Notes: a model not told the origin generated them from the letters alone. Shown: positions 6,217 to 14,977, counted from the first letter of the stretch. The stretch: DNA of 34,641 bases from Clostridiaceae bacterium (GCA_016290665.1 JAEEUW010000014.1:1-34641); one strand, 5' to 3'. Program-made: numbers and translations.

Positions 6217-6238
6217 GTTGTAAAAAGGAGATTTGGTT

Positions 6239-8401
6239 ATGAAGAAAATCAGTATTTGCATCGCGGCGATTTTGCTGCTCTGCTGTGCACTTTGTCTTTC
6301 CGCACTTGCGGCGGAAACACAAACGGTGGACGGCGTGGAATATCAGTATGAAGTCGTTGACGGCGCCGCCCGCATCCTGAGCTATACGCCCGCCCCGACG
6401 GAATGGACCGTGCCGGAGACGCTCGGCGGCGCTCCCGTCGGGACCGTTGCCGTGCTGATGCCGCAGACCCGCAGCCTGATTTTGCCCGCCACGGTGAAAA
6501 CCGTTACCGAAAACGTGCGCAACGGGTCCTCCATGCTGCTGTCGATCTCCGTCAGCGAAGACAACCCGGCGCTTTGTCTCGTGGACGGTGTGTTGCTGAA
6601 CAAAGAGAAGACCCAACTGGTGCTTTATCCGAAGGCCGGCGGCCCTTCGTCGTTTTGCGTGCCCGAAACCGTGACTTCCGTTCCCGCCGGGTTCTTCCAA
6701 AGCTGCAATCTGCTGGAAGAAATCAGCCTGCCTGCGGGCGTCACTGAGATCGGGGCCAATGCGTTTGCCTATTGCGAAGCCCTGCGCAGCGTCGCCTTTG
6801 CCGGCGCGCCCCAAAAGATCGGCAAGGACGCCTTTCTGCGCTGCAGCGCGCTCGCCGGCGTGGACCTCGGCGACCCGGTCCATTGGTGCGAAACCGATTT
6901 TGCCGACCGGCAGGCCAGCCCCATGCATCTGAAACCGCAGGTGCTTTCCGGCGGCAGCCCGCTGACCGCGCTCAGTGTGCCGGAGCCCGTTGCAAAGGTT
7001 TCCGCCTGGGCGTTTGAAAACTGCGCCGATCTGCAAACGCTGACGATGGCCGACAGCGTGAAGTCGATTGGGGACTACGCCTTCCGCGGCTGCAGTGCGC
7101 TGCGCGACCTGACCATGCCCCGTTATCTGGAAGCGGTCGGCGAAAAGGCCTTTGCCGGCTGTGACGCGCTGGAATCGTTCCTACTGCCGTTGAGTCTGAA
7201 AACGCTCGGCAAAAACGTGCTGACCGCCGCCAGCCATCTGAAGGTCCTTGCCGACTGCAGCGGCCTGATGGAGCTGCTCGGATTTGAAGAAATGATGCCC
7301 GCCGGTTCGCGCCTGTTTGCGCGCGCGGGCGCCGTGATGCCGGATCTGTTCCTTTTCCGCGGCATCTCGGTGACGGAGCTGCACCCCGAAGACTGCGCGC
7401 GCGGCATCCATTGTCTGGACTATTACACGCCGACGGTCATCCGCAAGCCCGCCTGCACGGTTAGCGGGCAGGAAGCCGTGGAGTGCTTGCTTTGCAACGA
7501 GATCGTCACCCGCGACACCGGGTATGCGCATCACGAGATGGAATATACGACCGTCCCGGCAACGACCGAAGCCGACGGCGAGCTGCATTATCACTGCAAA
7601 AACTGCTCCTACGCCGCCGTGGACGTTCTGCCGCGCATCAAAACGATCAGGCAGCAGGGCACGGTCTGTTCCTATACCGGCAAGCCGACCGCCATTTCGT
7701 TTTACATCGTTCGAACCGACGGACGACAGCTTTATTTGGGCGAAAACTACACGGTGCGTTATGAAAACAACACGGAGGTCGGCACCGCCACGGCGACCGT
7801 CGTTTTCAAGGGCCTTTATGCCGGCGCCCACCGCTTCACCTATCAGATCGTGCCGGCCAAGACGGCTTTGGTGAAGCAAAAGGACGCCTCGGCCTCTTCC
7901 GTCACGATCGCGTGGCGGAAGGTCAAGGGCGCGCAAAGCTACAAGGTGTATCGCTACGACAAGGCGCAAAAGTCCTACGTTCCGGTTTTGGAAACGGCCA
8001 AAAACAAAGCGAAGCTGAAAAAGCTGGAAAGCGGAACGACCTACAGCCTGCGCGTCTATGCCGTCCGCAAGGGCGTGCAGGGCGTGAGCAGCGCGGTGCT
8101 GAAGGCGGCCACCGCGCCGACCGCCCCGCAGGTCAAGCTCAAAGCGCTGAAGGGCGGCGTGCTGCGCGTTTCCTGGACGCGGCCGAAGGGCAGCAGCGGC
8201 TATCTTTTGCTGATCGGCGTGGATCCGACGATGGAAGAAGCGGTTGTGGCTGAAATCCCCGACAAAAAGACCAACCGGCTCGACCTGCCCGGCTTGCCGC
8301 GCGGCGAGACCTATTACGTGCAGGTGCTCGCCTACCGCGCCGTGAACGACGACGCGGTGCTCTCCAAGCCCTCCGGGCTCGCAAAGCTGCGGCTGGCATA
8401 A
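6239..8401 (+). CDS. secreted BspA-like leucine-rich-repeat protein with FN3 domains
   Basis: A 720-residue protein. A signal peptide occupies residues 1-24 (KKIS... ALAAE). Residues about 70-360 are BspA-type LRR_5 repeats, for example EIGANAFAYCEALRSV and SIGDYAFRGCSALRDL, spaced about 23 residues with a degenerate middle. Residues about 385-465 carry two paired-cysteine units (CLLC, CKNC). A Big-like beta domain (about 470-540) and two fibronectin type III domains (about 545-630 and 635-720) complete it. Such proteins are surface adhesins or carbohydrate/host-protein binders in gut Firmicutes. No LPXTG or SLH anchor is visible. Start ATG 6239 has AAGGAG nine bases upstream; the track start (TTG 6233) overlaps poorly. 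Expression is probably governed by the leader and terminator at 6056-6216. Two small genes follow at 39-bp gaps. Confidence 0.85.
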   Translation: MKKISICIAAILLLCCALCLSALAAETQTVDGVEYQYEVVDGAARILSYTPAPTEWTVPETLGGAPVGTVAVLMPQTRSLILPATVKTVTENVRNGSSMLLSISVSEDNPALCLVDGVLLNKEKTQLVLYPKAGGPSSFCVPETVTSVPAGFFQSCNLLEEISLPAGVTEIGANAFAYCEALRSVAFAGAPQKIGKDAFLRCSALAGVDLGDPVHWCETDFADRQASPMHLKPQVLSGGSPLTALSVPEPVAKVSAWAFENCADLQTLTMADSVKSIGDYAFRGCSALRDLTMPRYLEAVGEKAFAGCDALESFLLPLSLKTLGKNVLTAASHLKVLADCSGLMELLGFEEMMPAGSRLFARAGAVMPDLFLFRGISVTELHPEDCARGIHCLDYYTPTVIRKPACTVSGQEAVECLLCNEIVTRDTGYAHHEMEYTTVPATTEADGELHYHCKNCSYAAVDVLPRIKTIRQQGTVCSYTGKPTAISFYIVRTDGRQLYLGENYTVRYENNTEVGTATATVVFKGLYAGAHRFTYQIVPAKTALVKQKDASASSVTIAWRKVKGAQSYKVYRYDKAQKSYVPVLETAKNKAKLKKLESGTTYSLRVYAVRKGVQGVSSAVLKAATAPTAPQVKLKALKGGVLRVSWTRPKGSSGYLLLIGVDPTMEEAVVAEIPDKKTNRLDLPGLPRGETYYVQVLAYRAVNDDAVLSKPSGLAKLRLA

Positions 8402-8440
8402 CAAAAAGAACGCCGGCCGGCAAAACAAGGAGGCATTCTC

Positions 8441-8749
8441 ATGGATTTTGAATCTTTGTCTTTGTTCCACATCGGCATCCCGCTGTTTCTGCTCTTCGGC
8501 GCGGTCCAGTTCGGCCTTTCCTTTCTTCGTGCGGCGCGGCTGCGTAAAGCGCTGCGGGTCGCTGCGTTTTTGCCGATTGCTGCTGCTGCGGCCTATGTGG
8601 TGTTTGCGCTGCTGTGGCCGCACGGCGGCGGCTTCGTTGACGACGGCGCCTTTGCTGCTGCGCTGATCGGCATTCCCGCGCTGTTTGCGCTGGGCGGCAG
8701 CGTCATCGGGCTGCTGGTCGGGCGATTGGTGAAAAAGAAACGGGAATGA
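8441..8749 (+). CDS. small three-TM membrane protein, unknown
   Basis: A 102-residue hydrophobic protein with three likely membrane helices (about 8-28, 40-60, 68-95), basic residues after the first helix and a KKKRE C terminus, predicting a cytosolic tail. It is not recognised as a known family. A strong AAGGAGG precedes ATG 8441. It lies 39 bp after the BspA-like gene and 39 bp before the next secreted protein gene, so the three are likely one transcript with the terminator at 9278. Confidence 0.7.
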   Translation: MDFESLSLFHIGIPLFLLFGAVQFGLSFLRAARLRKALRVAAFLPIAAAAAYVVFALLWPHGGGFVDDGAFAAALIGIPALFALGGSVIGLLVGRLVKKKRE

Positions 8750-8788
8750 TTCCCGGCAATCATATTTGAAACACAGGAGGAAAACGAT

Positions 8789-9271
8789 ATGGCAAAACTC
8801 ACGGCATTTTTCATGGCGGTCTATCTGTTCCTTGCGGGCTTTTTCTATGGCGACGCCCCGACGCAGATTGAGATTCGGGAAAGCCCGTTCGACAACGGCC
8901 CCGTTGTTGTGCAGGTGCCGCACCACCCGGGCGGCGTGTTTGAGGAAGACGGCAAAACCGTCACCTATTATCACGTCAGCCAGAATTGGACGTTCCGCTG
9001 CAAAAACACCGGTCGCCCGGTCAAGGGGGAGTCGCATTATTATGCGACGCTTTCCCTGCGTCCGACACAGCCGGATCAGGCGCCGCTGCGGCTGCTTTAT
9101 GTTTCCGACGATGCGCTGGGCCGCGATGTGCTGATCAAGCACGGAGAAACGTTCAGCGTATACAGTTCCTTTGAAATCCCGGCGGATGCCCCTGCGGGCG
9201 TCTGGACGGTGGCGGTCAGCGTTTACGGCTTGCCGGAGGTCGTGTACGAGAACGCGCTTGTGATTGTGTAA
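8789..9271 (+). CDS. secreted or membrane-anchored beta-rich protein, unknown
   Basis: A 160-residue protein. The first 20 residues (AKLTAFFMAVYLFLAGFFYG) form a signal peptide or anchor. The rest is beta-rich with no cysteine pair motif; the end (VWTVAVSVYGLPEVVYENALVIV) looks like the last strands of an immunoglobulin-like fold. ATG 8789 follows AGGAGG. It resembles the I42-type gene at 5528 in size and N-terminal design but lacks the chagasin loops. Last gene of the leader-1 transcript. Confidence 0.7.
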   Translation: MAKLTAFFMAVYLFLAGFFYGDAPTQIEIRESPFDNGPVVVQVPHHPGGVFEEDGKTVTYYHVSQNWTFRCKNTGRPVKGESHYYATLSLRPTQPDQAPLRLLYVSDDALGRDVLIKHGETFSVYSSFEIPADAPAGVWTVAVSVYGLPEVVYENALVIV

Positions 9272-9277
9272 CCGGAA

Positions 9278-9318
9278 AACAAAGAACGCACACCTCGGTG
9301 TGCGTCTTTTCTTTTGTT
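9278..9318. terminator. bidirectional terminator between converging genes
   Basis: ACGCACACC pairs with GGTGTGCGT around TC. The flanks AACAAAGA and TCTTTTCTTTTGTT give T-runs on both strands. It serves the + strand gene ending at 9271 and the - strand DUF4342 gene ending at 9323. Confidence 0.85.
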
Positions 9319-9322
9319 CGGT

Positions 9323-9796
9323 TTATTCCGCCGGGGCGTCTTCGTCTGCGGGCGCTTCTTCTGCGCCTGCTTCGGCTGCCGGCTGCTCTTCCGGCCACGG
9401 GGAGTTATACGGCTCTTCCTTCTGGAACGCGCCGTTCTGGGCGGCCGCGTCCTTGAACTCTTCCACAAACGCCTTGGCCTTGTCGATCACGATGTCCTTG
9501 AGCTCTTCGAGCTTCGTGCCGGTCGGCGTTTCGTTCAGGTTCAGCACCGTGCCGTCCTGCTTCGTGATCTCGATTTCGCAGTCGAGCCCGAACGAGACCA
9601 GCGCCGTGGTCAACACCGCAAACGGGGCGGCGCCCAGGCCCACGATGGCGCCGAGGATGCCCGCGCCCAGGGGCAGATTGACCAGCGTTTCGCCGCGGCG
9701 CTTGAGCGTGACCTTGCTCGCGCCGCCGTCCTGCACCAGCGCCTTGATTTTTTCCACAATCTTTTCAGCCTGCTGCTTCAGTTGTTGTTCGTCCAT
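9323..9796 (-). CDS. DUF4342 domain protein with acidic Ala/Pro/Glu tail
   Basis: A 157-residue protein. Residues 1-22 are a Gln/Lys-rich helix. Residues about 25-100 match DUF4342: a basic beta strand (SKVTLKRRGETLVNLPL), a glycine-rich hydrophobic segment (GAGILGAIVGLGAAPF) and a closing strand (CEIEI). The last 35 residues are Glu/Ala/Pro rich and probably disordered. The function of DUF4342 is not established; the hydrophobic stretch may contact membrane. Start at 9796 has GAGGTG upstream. Its promoter overlaps that of nadE on the other strand. Confidence 0.8.
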   Translation of the reverse strand: MDEQQLKQQAEKIVEKIKALVQDGGASKVTLKRRGETLVNLPLGAGILGAIVGLGAAPFAVLTTALVSFGLDCEIEITKQDGTVLNLNETPTGTKLEELKDIVIDKAKAFVEEFKDAAAQNGAFQKEEPYNSPWPEEQPAAEAGAEEAPADEDAPAE

Positions 9797-9819
9797 CTTG
9801 TTTCACCTCAAAAAAGTTC

Positions 9820-9848
9820 TTGATTCCTGTTGCGGAAACTGGTATGAT
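9820..9848 (+). promoter_or_regulatory. nadE promoter
   Basis: TTGATT and TATGAT are separated by 17 bp. The start codon of nadE is 50 bp downstream. The -10 box shares bases 9847-9848 with the -10 of the opposite promoter. Confidence 0.7.
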
Positions 9849-9875
9849 TATAGCAGAATCCGGCTGCGAATGCAA
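9847..9875 (-). promoter_or_regulatory. promoter of the DUF4342 gene, overlapping the nadE promoter
   Basis: On the minus strand TTGCAT (9870-9875) and a perfect TATAAT (9847-9852) are separated by 17 bp. It points toward the nadE promoter, and the two -10 boxes overlap by 2 bp, so both cannot be melted by separate polymerases at once. Confidence 0.7.
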
Positions 9876-9898
9876 CCGTCTGAAAGGAAAGATGCATC

Positions 9899-10639
9899 AT
9901 GTTTGACGCACAGAAGGCAAAGGACGCCTGCGTGCAGTGGGTCCGCGATTTTTTTGAAAAGAACGGTAAGGGCTGCAACGCCGTGGTCGGCATCTCCGGC
10001 GGCAAGGACAGCTCCGTGGCGGCGGCGGTCTGCGCCGAAGCGCTCGGCCGCGACCGCGTGATCGGCGTGCTGATGCCCTGCGGCGAGCAGGCCGACATCG
10101 ACTGCGCGCTGGCGCTGGTGGAGCACCTCGGCATCAGGTATTACGTTGTCAACATCAAGGACGCGGTGGACGGCGTGACGAACGCGATTCCGTTTGCGCT
10201 TTCGAAACAGAGCACCACGAACCTCCCCGCGCGCATCCGCATGGCGACGCTCTATGCCGTGTCGCAGACGCACAACGGCCGCGTGGCGAACACCTGCAAC
10301 CTTTCGGAGGACTGGGTGGGCTATTCCACGCGCTACGGCGACGCCGCGGGCGACTTCAGCCCGCTGTCGCGCTTCACGGTGACCGAGGTCAAGGCCATCG
10401 GCCGCCTGCTGGGGCTGCCGGCGTTTCTGGTGGACAAGGTGCCCATCGACGGGCTCTCGGGCAAAACCGACGAAGAAAACCTCGGCTTCACCTACGCCGC
10501 GCTGGACCGCTATATCCGCGAGGGCGTGATCGACGACGAGGAGGCCAAAGCGAAGATCGACCGGCTGCACAAGCTGAACCTCTTCAAGCTGCAGCTGATG
10601 CCGGCGTTCGAATACGACGGCGATATCAAAGCGGAATAA
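9899..10639 (+). CDS. nadE: NAD+ synthase (ammonia-dependent type)
   Basis: A 246-residue enzyme that amidates nicotinic acid adenine dinucleotide to NAD+ using ATP, the last step of NAD biosynthesis. The PP-loop GISGGKDSS sits at residues 31-39. Further landmarks are ARIRMATLYAVSQ, NTCNLSEDWVGYSTRYGDAAGDFSP split over residues about 125-150, and the late segment PIDGLSGKTDEENLGF that contacts ATP/NaAD in this family. No nitrilase glutaminase domain is attached, so ammonia is the predicted nitrogen donor, fitting a length near 250. ATG 9899 has GAAAGGAAAG upstream. The oxidoreductase gene starts 13 bp downstream, so the two are likely co-transcribed. Confidence 0.95.
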   Translation: MFDAQKAKDACVQWVRDFFEKNGKGCNAVVGISGGKDSSVAAAVCAEALGRDRVIGVLMPCGEQADIDCALALVEHLGIRYYVVNIKDAVDGVTNAIPFALSKQSTTNLPARIRMATLYAVSQTHNGRVANTCNLSEDWVGYSTRYGDAAGDFSPLSRFTVTEVKAIGRLLGLPAFLVDKVPIDGLSGKTDEENLGFTYAALDRYIREGVIDDEEAKAKIDRLHKLNLFKLQLMPAFEYDGDIKAE

Positions 10640-10652
10640 GGGGGCGCGGACC

Positions 10653-11609
10653 ATGGCGTTTCAGTGGGTCTATATCGGCAGCGGCCACATTGCCGAAAAA
10701 ACCGCAGCCGACGTCACGCGCGGCGAGCACAGAATCGCGGCGGTCTTTGGCAGGAACAAAGAAACCGCGGCCGCGCTGGCCCAAAAGTACGGCGCGGCGG
10801 TCTATGACACCGCGGAGGACGCGATCCGCCACCCGGGCGCCGACGCGGTCTATATCGCAACGCCCCACACCTCGCACGTGGAGTACGCCTGCCTTGCCAT
10901 GCGGCTCGGAAAGCCGGTGCTTTGCGAAAAGCCGGTGGGCGTCACCGAAGCGGACGTGCGGACGCTGATCGCCTGCGCCAAAGAACACGACGTCTATTTT
11001 GCCGAAGCGATGTGGACGTGGTTTTCCGACGTGGCGCAGACGGTGAAGAGGTGGGTGCAAAGCGGCAGGATCGGTACGCCGACGCACGCGGAGCTCTATT
11101 ACTACTTCCCGGGGCTGATGAAGCCGCGCACCTCGCGCGTGCGCAAGCCGGAAACCGCGGGCGGTTCGCTTCTGGACGTCGGGATCTATCCGATCACCTA
11201 TTGCTACAATCTGTTCGGCGTACCGGACGAGATCCGCTGCGACGGCACGATCAAGGACGGGATCGATATTGAAGAGCACGTGACGCTGCGCTACGGCGCT
11301 CTGACGTGCGAGCTTCATTCCGGGCTCAACAACCTGCGCGAAAGCTGTCTTGTGGAGGGCACGAAGGGCACGGTGAGCCTGCCGGTGCTGTTCCACGTGG
11401 CGAGCAAGGCGACGCTGAAGACCGAAACCGAAAAGGAGGTCTTCCGCGGCAAAACGGATTATCTGACCCAGTTTGACCACGTGGCCGCGGACATCCGCGC
11501 GGGCAGAAAGGAGTCGGCGCTTGTGCCGCACGAAGCCACGCTGCAGTGCATGAGAATCATGGATGAATGCCGCCGGCAGATGGGACTGCGGTATCCGTTT
11601 GAGGAATAA
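10653..11609 (+). CDS. Gfo/Idh/MocA family NAD(P)-dependent oxidoreductase
   Basis: A 318-residue protein. The N-terminal Rossmann fold has GSGHIAEKTAADV at about residues 7-19, followed by the ATPHTSHVEYA loop and the family marker CEKPVG (about 91-96), whose Lys is part of the active site. The second domain carries GGSLLDVGIYPI (about 170-181), with the Asp and Tyr positions typical of this family. Substrates are usually sugars, inositols or dihydrodiols; the exact one cannot be read. It is translated from ATG 10653 after a G-rich weak binding site, 13 bp after nadE, which makes an NAD(H) enzyme and the NAD-making enzyme neighbours in one transcript. Confidence 0.9.
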   Translation: MAFQWVYIGSGHIAEKTAADVTRGEHRIAAVFGRNKETAAALAQKYGAAVYDTAEDAIRHPGADAVYIATPHTSHVEYACLAMRLGKPVLCEKPVGVTEADVRTLIACAKEHDVYFAEAMWTWFSDVAQTVKRWVQSGRIGTPTHAELYYYFPGLMKPRTSRVRKPETAGGSLLDVGIYPITYCYNLFGVPDEIRCDGTIKDGIDIEEHVTLRYGALTCELHSGLNNLRESCLVEGTKGTVSLPVLFHVASKATLKTETEKEVFRGKTDYLTQFDHVAADIRAGRKESALVPHEATLQCMRIMDECRRQMGLRYPFEE

Positions 11610-11611
11610 CA

Positions 11612-11650
11612 AAACAAGCCGGATGACGGGACCCCGTCATCCGGCTTTGC
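11612..11650. terminator. bidirectional terminator between converging genes
   Basis: AAGCCGGATGACGGG and its exact complement form a 15-bp stem with almost no spare loop, with A-rich sequence on the left and TTTG on the right. It separates the oxidoreductase gene from glnA, which ends at 11665 on the other strand. Confidence 0.8.
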
Positions 11651-11664
11651 TGATTGCTGACAGC

Positions 11665-12993
11665 TCAATATTTGCCAAGATAGTTGTCGATCTCCCACTG
11701 CGACACGCGCGTGCGGTATTGCTTCCACTCTTCCTCTTTGGCGTCGATGTATTTTTCGAAGACGTGCTGGCCGATGCAATTGCGCATGAAGTCGCTGTGC
11801 TTGAACTCATGCAGCGCTTCGCCCAGCGTCTTCGGCAGCGAGTGGATGCCCTGCGCGTGGCGCTCCGCCGTGGAAAGCGAAAAGATGTTGCTGTCCTTCG
11901 GCTCGGGCGGGGTGAGACCGCGCCGGACGCCGTCGAGACCGGCAAAGATGGCCGCCGCCATTTCCAGATAGGGGTTGGCTGCCGGGTCCGGGTTGCGCAG
12001 CTCAATGCGAGTGGCGCTCCCCTTGGCCGAGGGCACGCGGATCAGCGGGCTGCGGTTCTTGGCCGACCAGGCGATATAGACCGGCGCTTCATAGCCGGGC
12101 ACGAGACGCTTGTAGGAATTGACGATCGGGTTCGTCAGAATCGTCATTTCCTTGATGTGCTCCATCAGCCCCGCGATGAACTGATAGGCGACGGGGGAAA
12201 GGCCGTAGGGATCCGCCGGATCGTAGAAGGCGTTTTTGCCGTCCTTCATCAGCGAGATGTTCGTGTGCATGCCGGAGCCGCATTCGCCGAACAGGGGCTT
12301 CGGCAGGAAGGTGGCGTAAAGGCCGTGGCGGTTCGCCGTGGATTTGACGACATACTTGAAGGTCATCACGTTGTCGGCGGTGCGCAGCACCTCGTCGTAT
12401 TTAAAGTCGATCTCGTGCTGGGCGCGGGCGTTCTCGTGGTGCGACGCTTCGATCACGAAGCCCATGTTTTCCAGCGCCAGGCAGATCTCGTTGCGGCAGT
12501 CTTCGCCGCGGTCGGTGGGACCCAGCTCAAAGTAGCCGCCCATGTCGTGCGACTGGGTGGTCGGCTTGCCGTTTTCATCCAGCCGGAACAGGAAGAATTC
12601 GCACTCGGGGCCCACGTTGACCGTGAAGCCCATGTCCGCCGCCTCTTTGATCGCGCGGCGCAGCACGTAGCGCGGGTCGCCCTCAAAGGGGGTGCCGTCG
12701 GCGCGACAGACGTCGCAGATCAAGCGCGCGGTCTTGCATTCCTCGCGCCAGGGCAGGATCACGAAGGAATCGAGATCCGGATGCAGGCACATGTCGCTTT
12801 CCTCGATGCGCACGAAGCCGTCGATGGAGGAACCGTCGAAGCCGCAGTCGTTATTGAGCGCCTTCTGCAGCTGGCTCGTGGTGATCGACACGCTTTTGAG
12901 CATGCCCAGAATGTCGGTGAACTGCAAAAGCACGAACTTGACGTGCTCTTCCTTGGTGATGCGGACGATATCGTCTTTGGTATATCGGCTCAT
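11665..12993 (-). CDS. glnA: glutamine synthetase, type I
   Basis: A 442-residue enzyme making glutamine from glutamate, ammonia and ATP, the main route of ammonia assimilation. Landmarks are the N-terminal GFDGSSIDGF latch (about 50-59), GPECEFFLF with metal-binding Glu (about 128-136), the KPLFGECGSGMHTN nucleotide/ammonium segment, NRSPLIRVP (about 317-325) and RIELRNPDPAANPYL. The length and lack of the adenylylation insert fit the Firmicute GSI-alpha type, which is controlled by feedback inhibition instead of adenylylation. The Arg in VRIEESD is where Bacillus enzymes sense glutamine. AGAGGTGG precedes the start at 12993. Transcribed alone, divergent from the MFS gene. No clear GlnR box was seen. 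Confidence 0.96.
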   Translation of the reverse strand: MSRYTKDDIVRITKEEHVKFVLLQFTDILGMLKSVSITTSQLQKALNNDCGFDGSSIDGFVRIEESDMCLHPDLDSFVILPWREECKTARLICDVCRADGTPFEGDPRYVLRRAIKEAADMGFTVNVGPECEFFLFRLDENGKPTTQSHDMGGYFELGPTDRGEDCRNEICLALENMGFVIEASHHENARAQHEIDFKYDEVLRTADNVMTFKYVVKSTANRHGLYATFLPKPLFGECGSGMHTNISLMKDGKNAFYDPADPYGLSPVAYQFIAGLMEHIKEMTILTNPIVNSYKRLVPGYEAPVYIAWSAKNRSPLIRVPSAKGSATRIELRNPDPAANPYLEMAAAIFAGLDGVRRGLTPPEPKDSNIFSLSTAERHAQGIHSLPKTLGEALHEFKHSDFMRNCIGQHVFEKYIDAKEEEWKQYRTRVSQWEIDNYLGKY

Positions 12994-13019
12994 GGGGGAC
13001 CACCTCTTTCTCTATTGTT

Positions 13020-13048
13020 AATATAGCACGCGCGGGAATATTTGTCAA
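13020..13048 (-). promoter_or_regulatory. glnA promoter
   Basis: On the minus strand a perfect TTGACA (13043-13048) and TATATT (13020-13025) are separated by 17 bp. The start codon is 27 bp downstream of the -10, so the leader is very short. Confidence 0.85.
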
Positions 13049-13109
13049 CAAAAAAGGGCGCGCGTTTTTGTGCATTAAGTAGATAAATCGGCCGAAACGG
13101 CGGTTTTCC

Positions 13110-13138
13110 TTGCAAACGAAACGCTTTTTTAATATAAT
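13110..13138 (+). promoter_or_regulatory. promoter of the MFS transporter gene
   Basis: TTGCAA and a perfect TATAAT are separated by 17 bp. The start codon is 61 bp beyond the -10. It diverges from the glnA promoter 62 bp away. Confidence 0.75.
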
Positions 13139-13198
13139 AATAGAATCAGGGGCGGCGCCCCTTTTGAAAGTATTACCAAAACGTCGGGAGGCAATCTT

Positions 13199-14737
13199 AT
13201 GTCTGAGAAAGTAGAGAAACAGGAAAAGCTCAATTACAAGCGGACGTTCCTGATCGGCTTCGGCTTCATGGGCTGCATGCTGCTTTGGTCGGTCTATAAC
13301 TCCTATGTGCCCGTGATTCTGCGCGGCAAGCTCTCGCAGCTCGGTATCGCCGAGCTTGCCGGTTCCCACGCGTGGCTCGCGTGGCTGTCCGTGCCCCTGA
13401 TCGTCAACGCGATCATGACCATCGACAACGTGTTCGGCGTGGTGTTCCAGCCGCACTTCGGCAAGAAGAGCGACCGCACCCGCAGTAAGCTCGGCAAGCG
13501 CATGCCCTACATTCTGATCTGCCTGCCGATCTGCGCGCTGTTCTTCACGTTCATCCCCGTGGCCGCCACCGTGCGCGCCGCCGGCCTTTCCATCCTTCTG
13601 ATGATGGCGGTCATCATCTGCTTCAACTTTTTGATGTCTGTCTGGCGTTCGCCCGTCGTGTCGCTGATGCCGGACTTCACGCCCTCGGAGCTGCAGAGCG
13701 ACGCCAACGCCGTGATCAACATCATGGGCGGCGTCGGCCAGATGGTCGGCTTCGTGGTCGGCACGATCGCGTCCACCGTCTGCGGTCTGATCGGCTTCAA
13801 GGTGCTCTCTGAAAACCTGAAGGCCGGCACCAACGAGCTGGGCGAAGTGATCGACGCCAACGGCAACGTGGTGCTCAACGCCGCGGGCCAGCCCACCTAC
13901 GTCAACTATACGCCCGTCTTCGTGGTCGCGGCCGTCATCGCCGTGCTTTGCCTGGTCGTGCTCTATTTCTTCTATAAGAAGAACAAGCAGTATGACCTTT
14001 CGGCCAACGTCGGCGTTGTGGAAGACGGCGCCGAAGAAAAGAAAGAAAAGATCAAGATCAAGAACCTGCCGATCACCAAGGCGGAAAAGCGCTCGCTGTT
14101 CATTATGCTCGGCTCGCTGTTCCTGATCAACAACGCCACGGAAGCGATCATCCCCAACTTCACCAACTTTGCCAACGACACGCTGAAGGTGTCGCCGATC
14201 TATTCCACGCTGATGATGGCGGTCTTTGCCGTTTCGCTTGCCCTGTTCGGCATCCCCGCCGGCAAAATGGGCCGCAAGCTCGGCCGCAAGAAGACCATTA
14301 TCATCGGCCTTGCCGCCATCGTTGCGATGTTTGCGGTTTATCTGGTCATTTCCCAGGTCCTGCCCGCCAACCCGGACGGCTCGGTCAACAAGTTCACCTG
14401 GATCGCGCTGTGGGTCGCGCTCGTCGTGGGCGGCGCGGCGGTCGGCTGCATCAACATCAACACGCTGCCCCTTGTGCTCGCCATCGGCGGCCGCGAATAC
14501 GTGGGTACCTTCACCGGCTACTACTACACGGCTACGATGTCCGCTTCCGTCACCGGCCCCATCCTTTGCGGCCTTGTGATCGGTCTGTTCCATGAAGACT
14601 ACAACTACATGTTCTTCTTCTGCGCGATCTTCTTTGCGCTCGGCCTGATCGCCATCAACGGCGTCAAGCACGGCGAGGTCGCCAAGGGCGAAGACACCGC
14701 CTGGCTGGACGAAGCCGTGCAGAACGCCGAAGACTGA
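13199..14737 (+). CDS. MFS transporter, SLC45/GPH-like (sugar:cation symporter type)
   Basis: A 512-residue protein with twelve predicted membrane helices. The cytosolic loop after helix two reads GKKSDRTRSKLGKRMPYI (about 86-103), the motif typical of the glycoside-pentoside-hexuronide and SLC45-like sugar transporters. A second basic loop, GKMGRKLGRKK, stands between helices eight and nine as in a duplicated MFS fold. The central hydrophilic region (about 205-300) is long and charged. Start is ATG 13199 after GGGAGG. The substrate is not readable; a disaccharide or similar sugar is the usual guess. It diverges from glnA and stands alone with its own terminator. Confidence 0.85.
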   Translation: MSEKVEKQEKLNYKRTFLIGFGFMGCMLLWSVYNSYVPVILRGKLSQLGIAELAGSHAWLAWLSVPLIVNAIMTIDNVFGVVFQPHFGKKSDRTRSKLGKRMPYILICLPICALFFTFIPVAATVRAAGLSILLMMAVIICFNFLMSVWRSPVVSLMPDFTPSELQSDANAVINIMGGVGQMVGFVVGTIASTVCGLIGFKVLSENLKAGTNELGEVIDANGNVVLNAAGQPTYVNYTPVFVVAAVIAVLCLVVLYFFYKKNKQYDLSANVGVVEDGAEEKKEKIKIKNLPITKAEKRSLFIMLGSLFLINNATEAIIPNFTNFANDTLKVSPIYSTLMMAVFAVSLALFGIPAGKMGRKLGRKKTIIIGLAAIVAMFAVYLVISQVLPANPDGSVNKFTWIALWVALVVGGAAVGCININTLPLVLAIGGREYVGTFTGYYYTATMSASVTGPILCGLVIGLFHEDYNYMFFFCAIFFALGLIAINGVKHGEVAKGEDTAWLDEAVQNAED

Positions 14738-14752
14738 TCCGACACCACCTGA

Positions 14753-14781
14753 CAAGCGGGGAGCCCCCCGCTTGTTTTTTT
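14753..14781 (+). terminator. terminator after the MFS gene
   Basis: CAAGCGGGG pairs with CCCCGCTTG around AGCC, followed by a run of seven T. It starts 16 bp after the stop codon. Confidence 0.88.
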
Positions 14782-14891
14782 GCAAAAAAAGCTGTAAGCT
14801 TTTGCGTTTTGCGGCATTTATTACATGAAGGGGTCTTTGTTTCGTTTCATGCCCGCCACGACTTCGCTAAAAACTGTTCACGATTTCGCTA

Positions 14892-14921
14892 TTGATTTTT
14901 GCGGCGGTTGTATGATATGAT
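14892..14921 (+). promoter_or_regulatory. promoter of the Cys-rich surface protein gene
   Basis: TTGATT and TATGAT are separated by 18 bp. A second TATGAT (14911-14916) overlaps in the spacer. The start codon is about 57 bp downstream. This gene lacks the structured leader seen before the two LRR genes. Confidence 0.55.
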
Positions 14922-14977
14922 AACAATGATCCATTGACGGAAGAATTTCCGAACGAACAGAAAGGAAGACAGAAGCT

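Noticed and set aside
12994-13198. GlnR operator in the glnA/MFS intergenic region
   Set aside because: No match to the TGTNA-N7-TNACA pattern could be found near either promoter.
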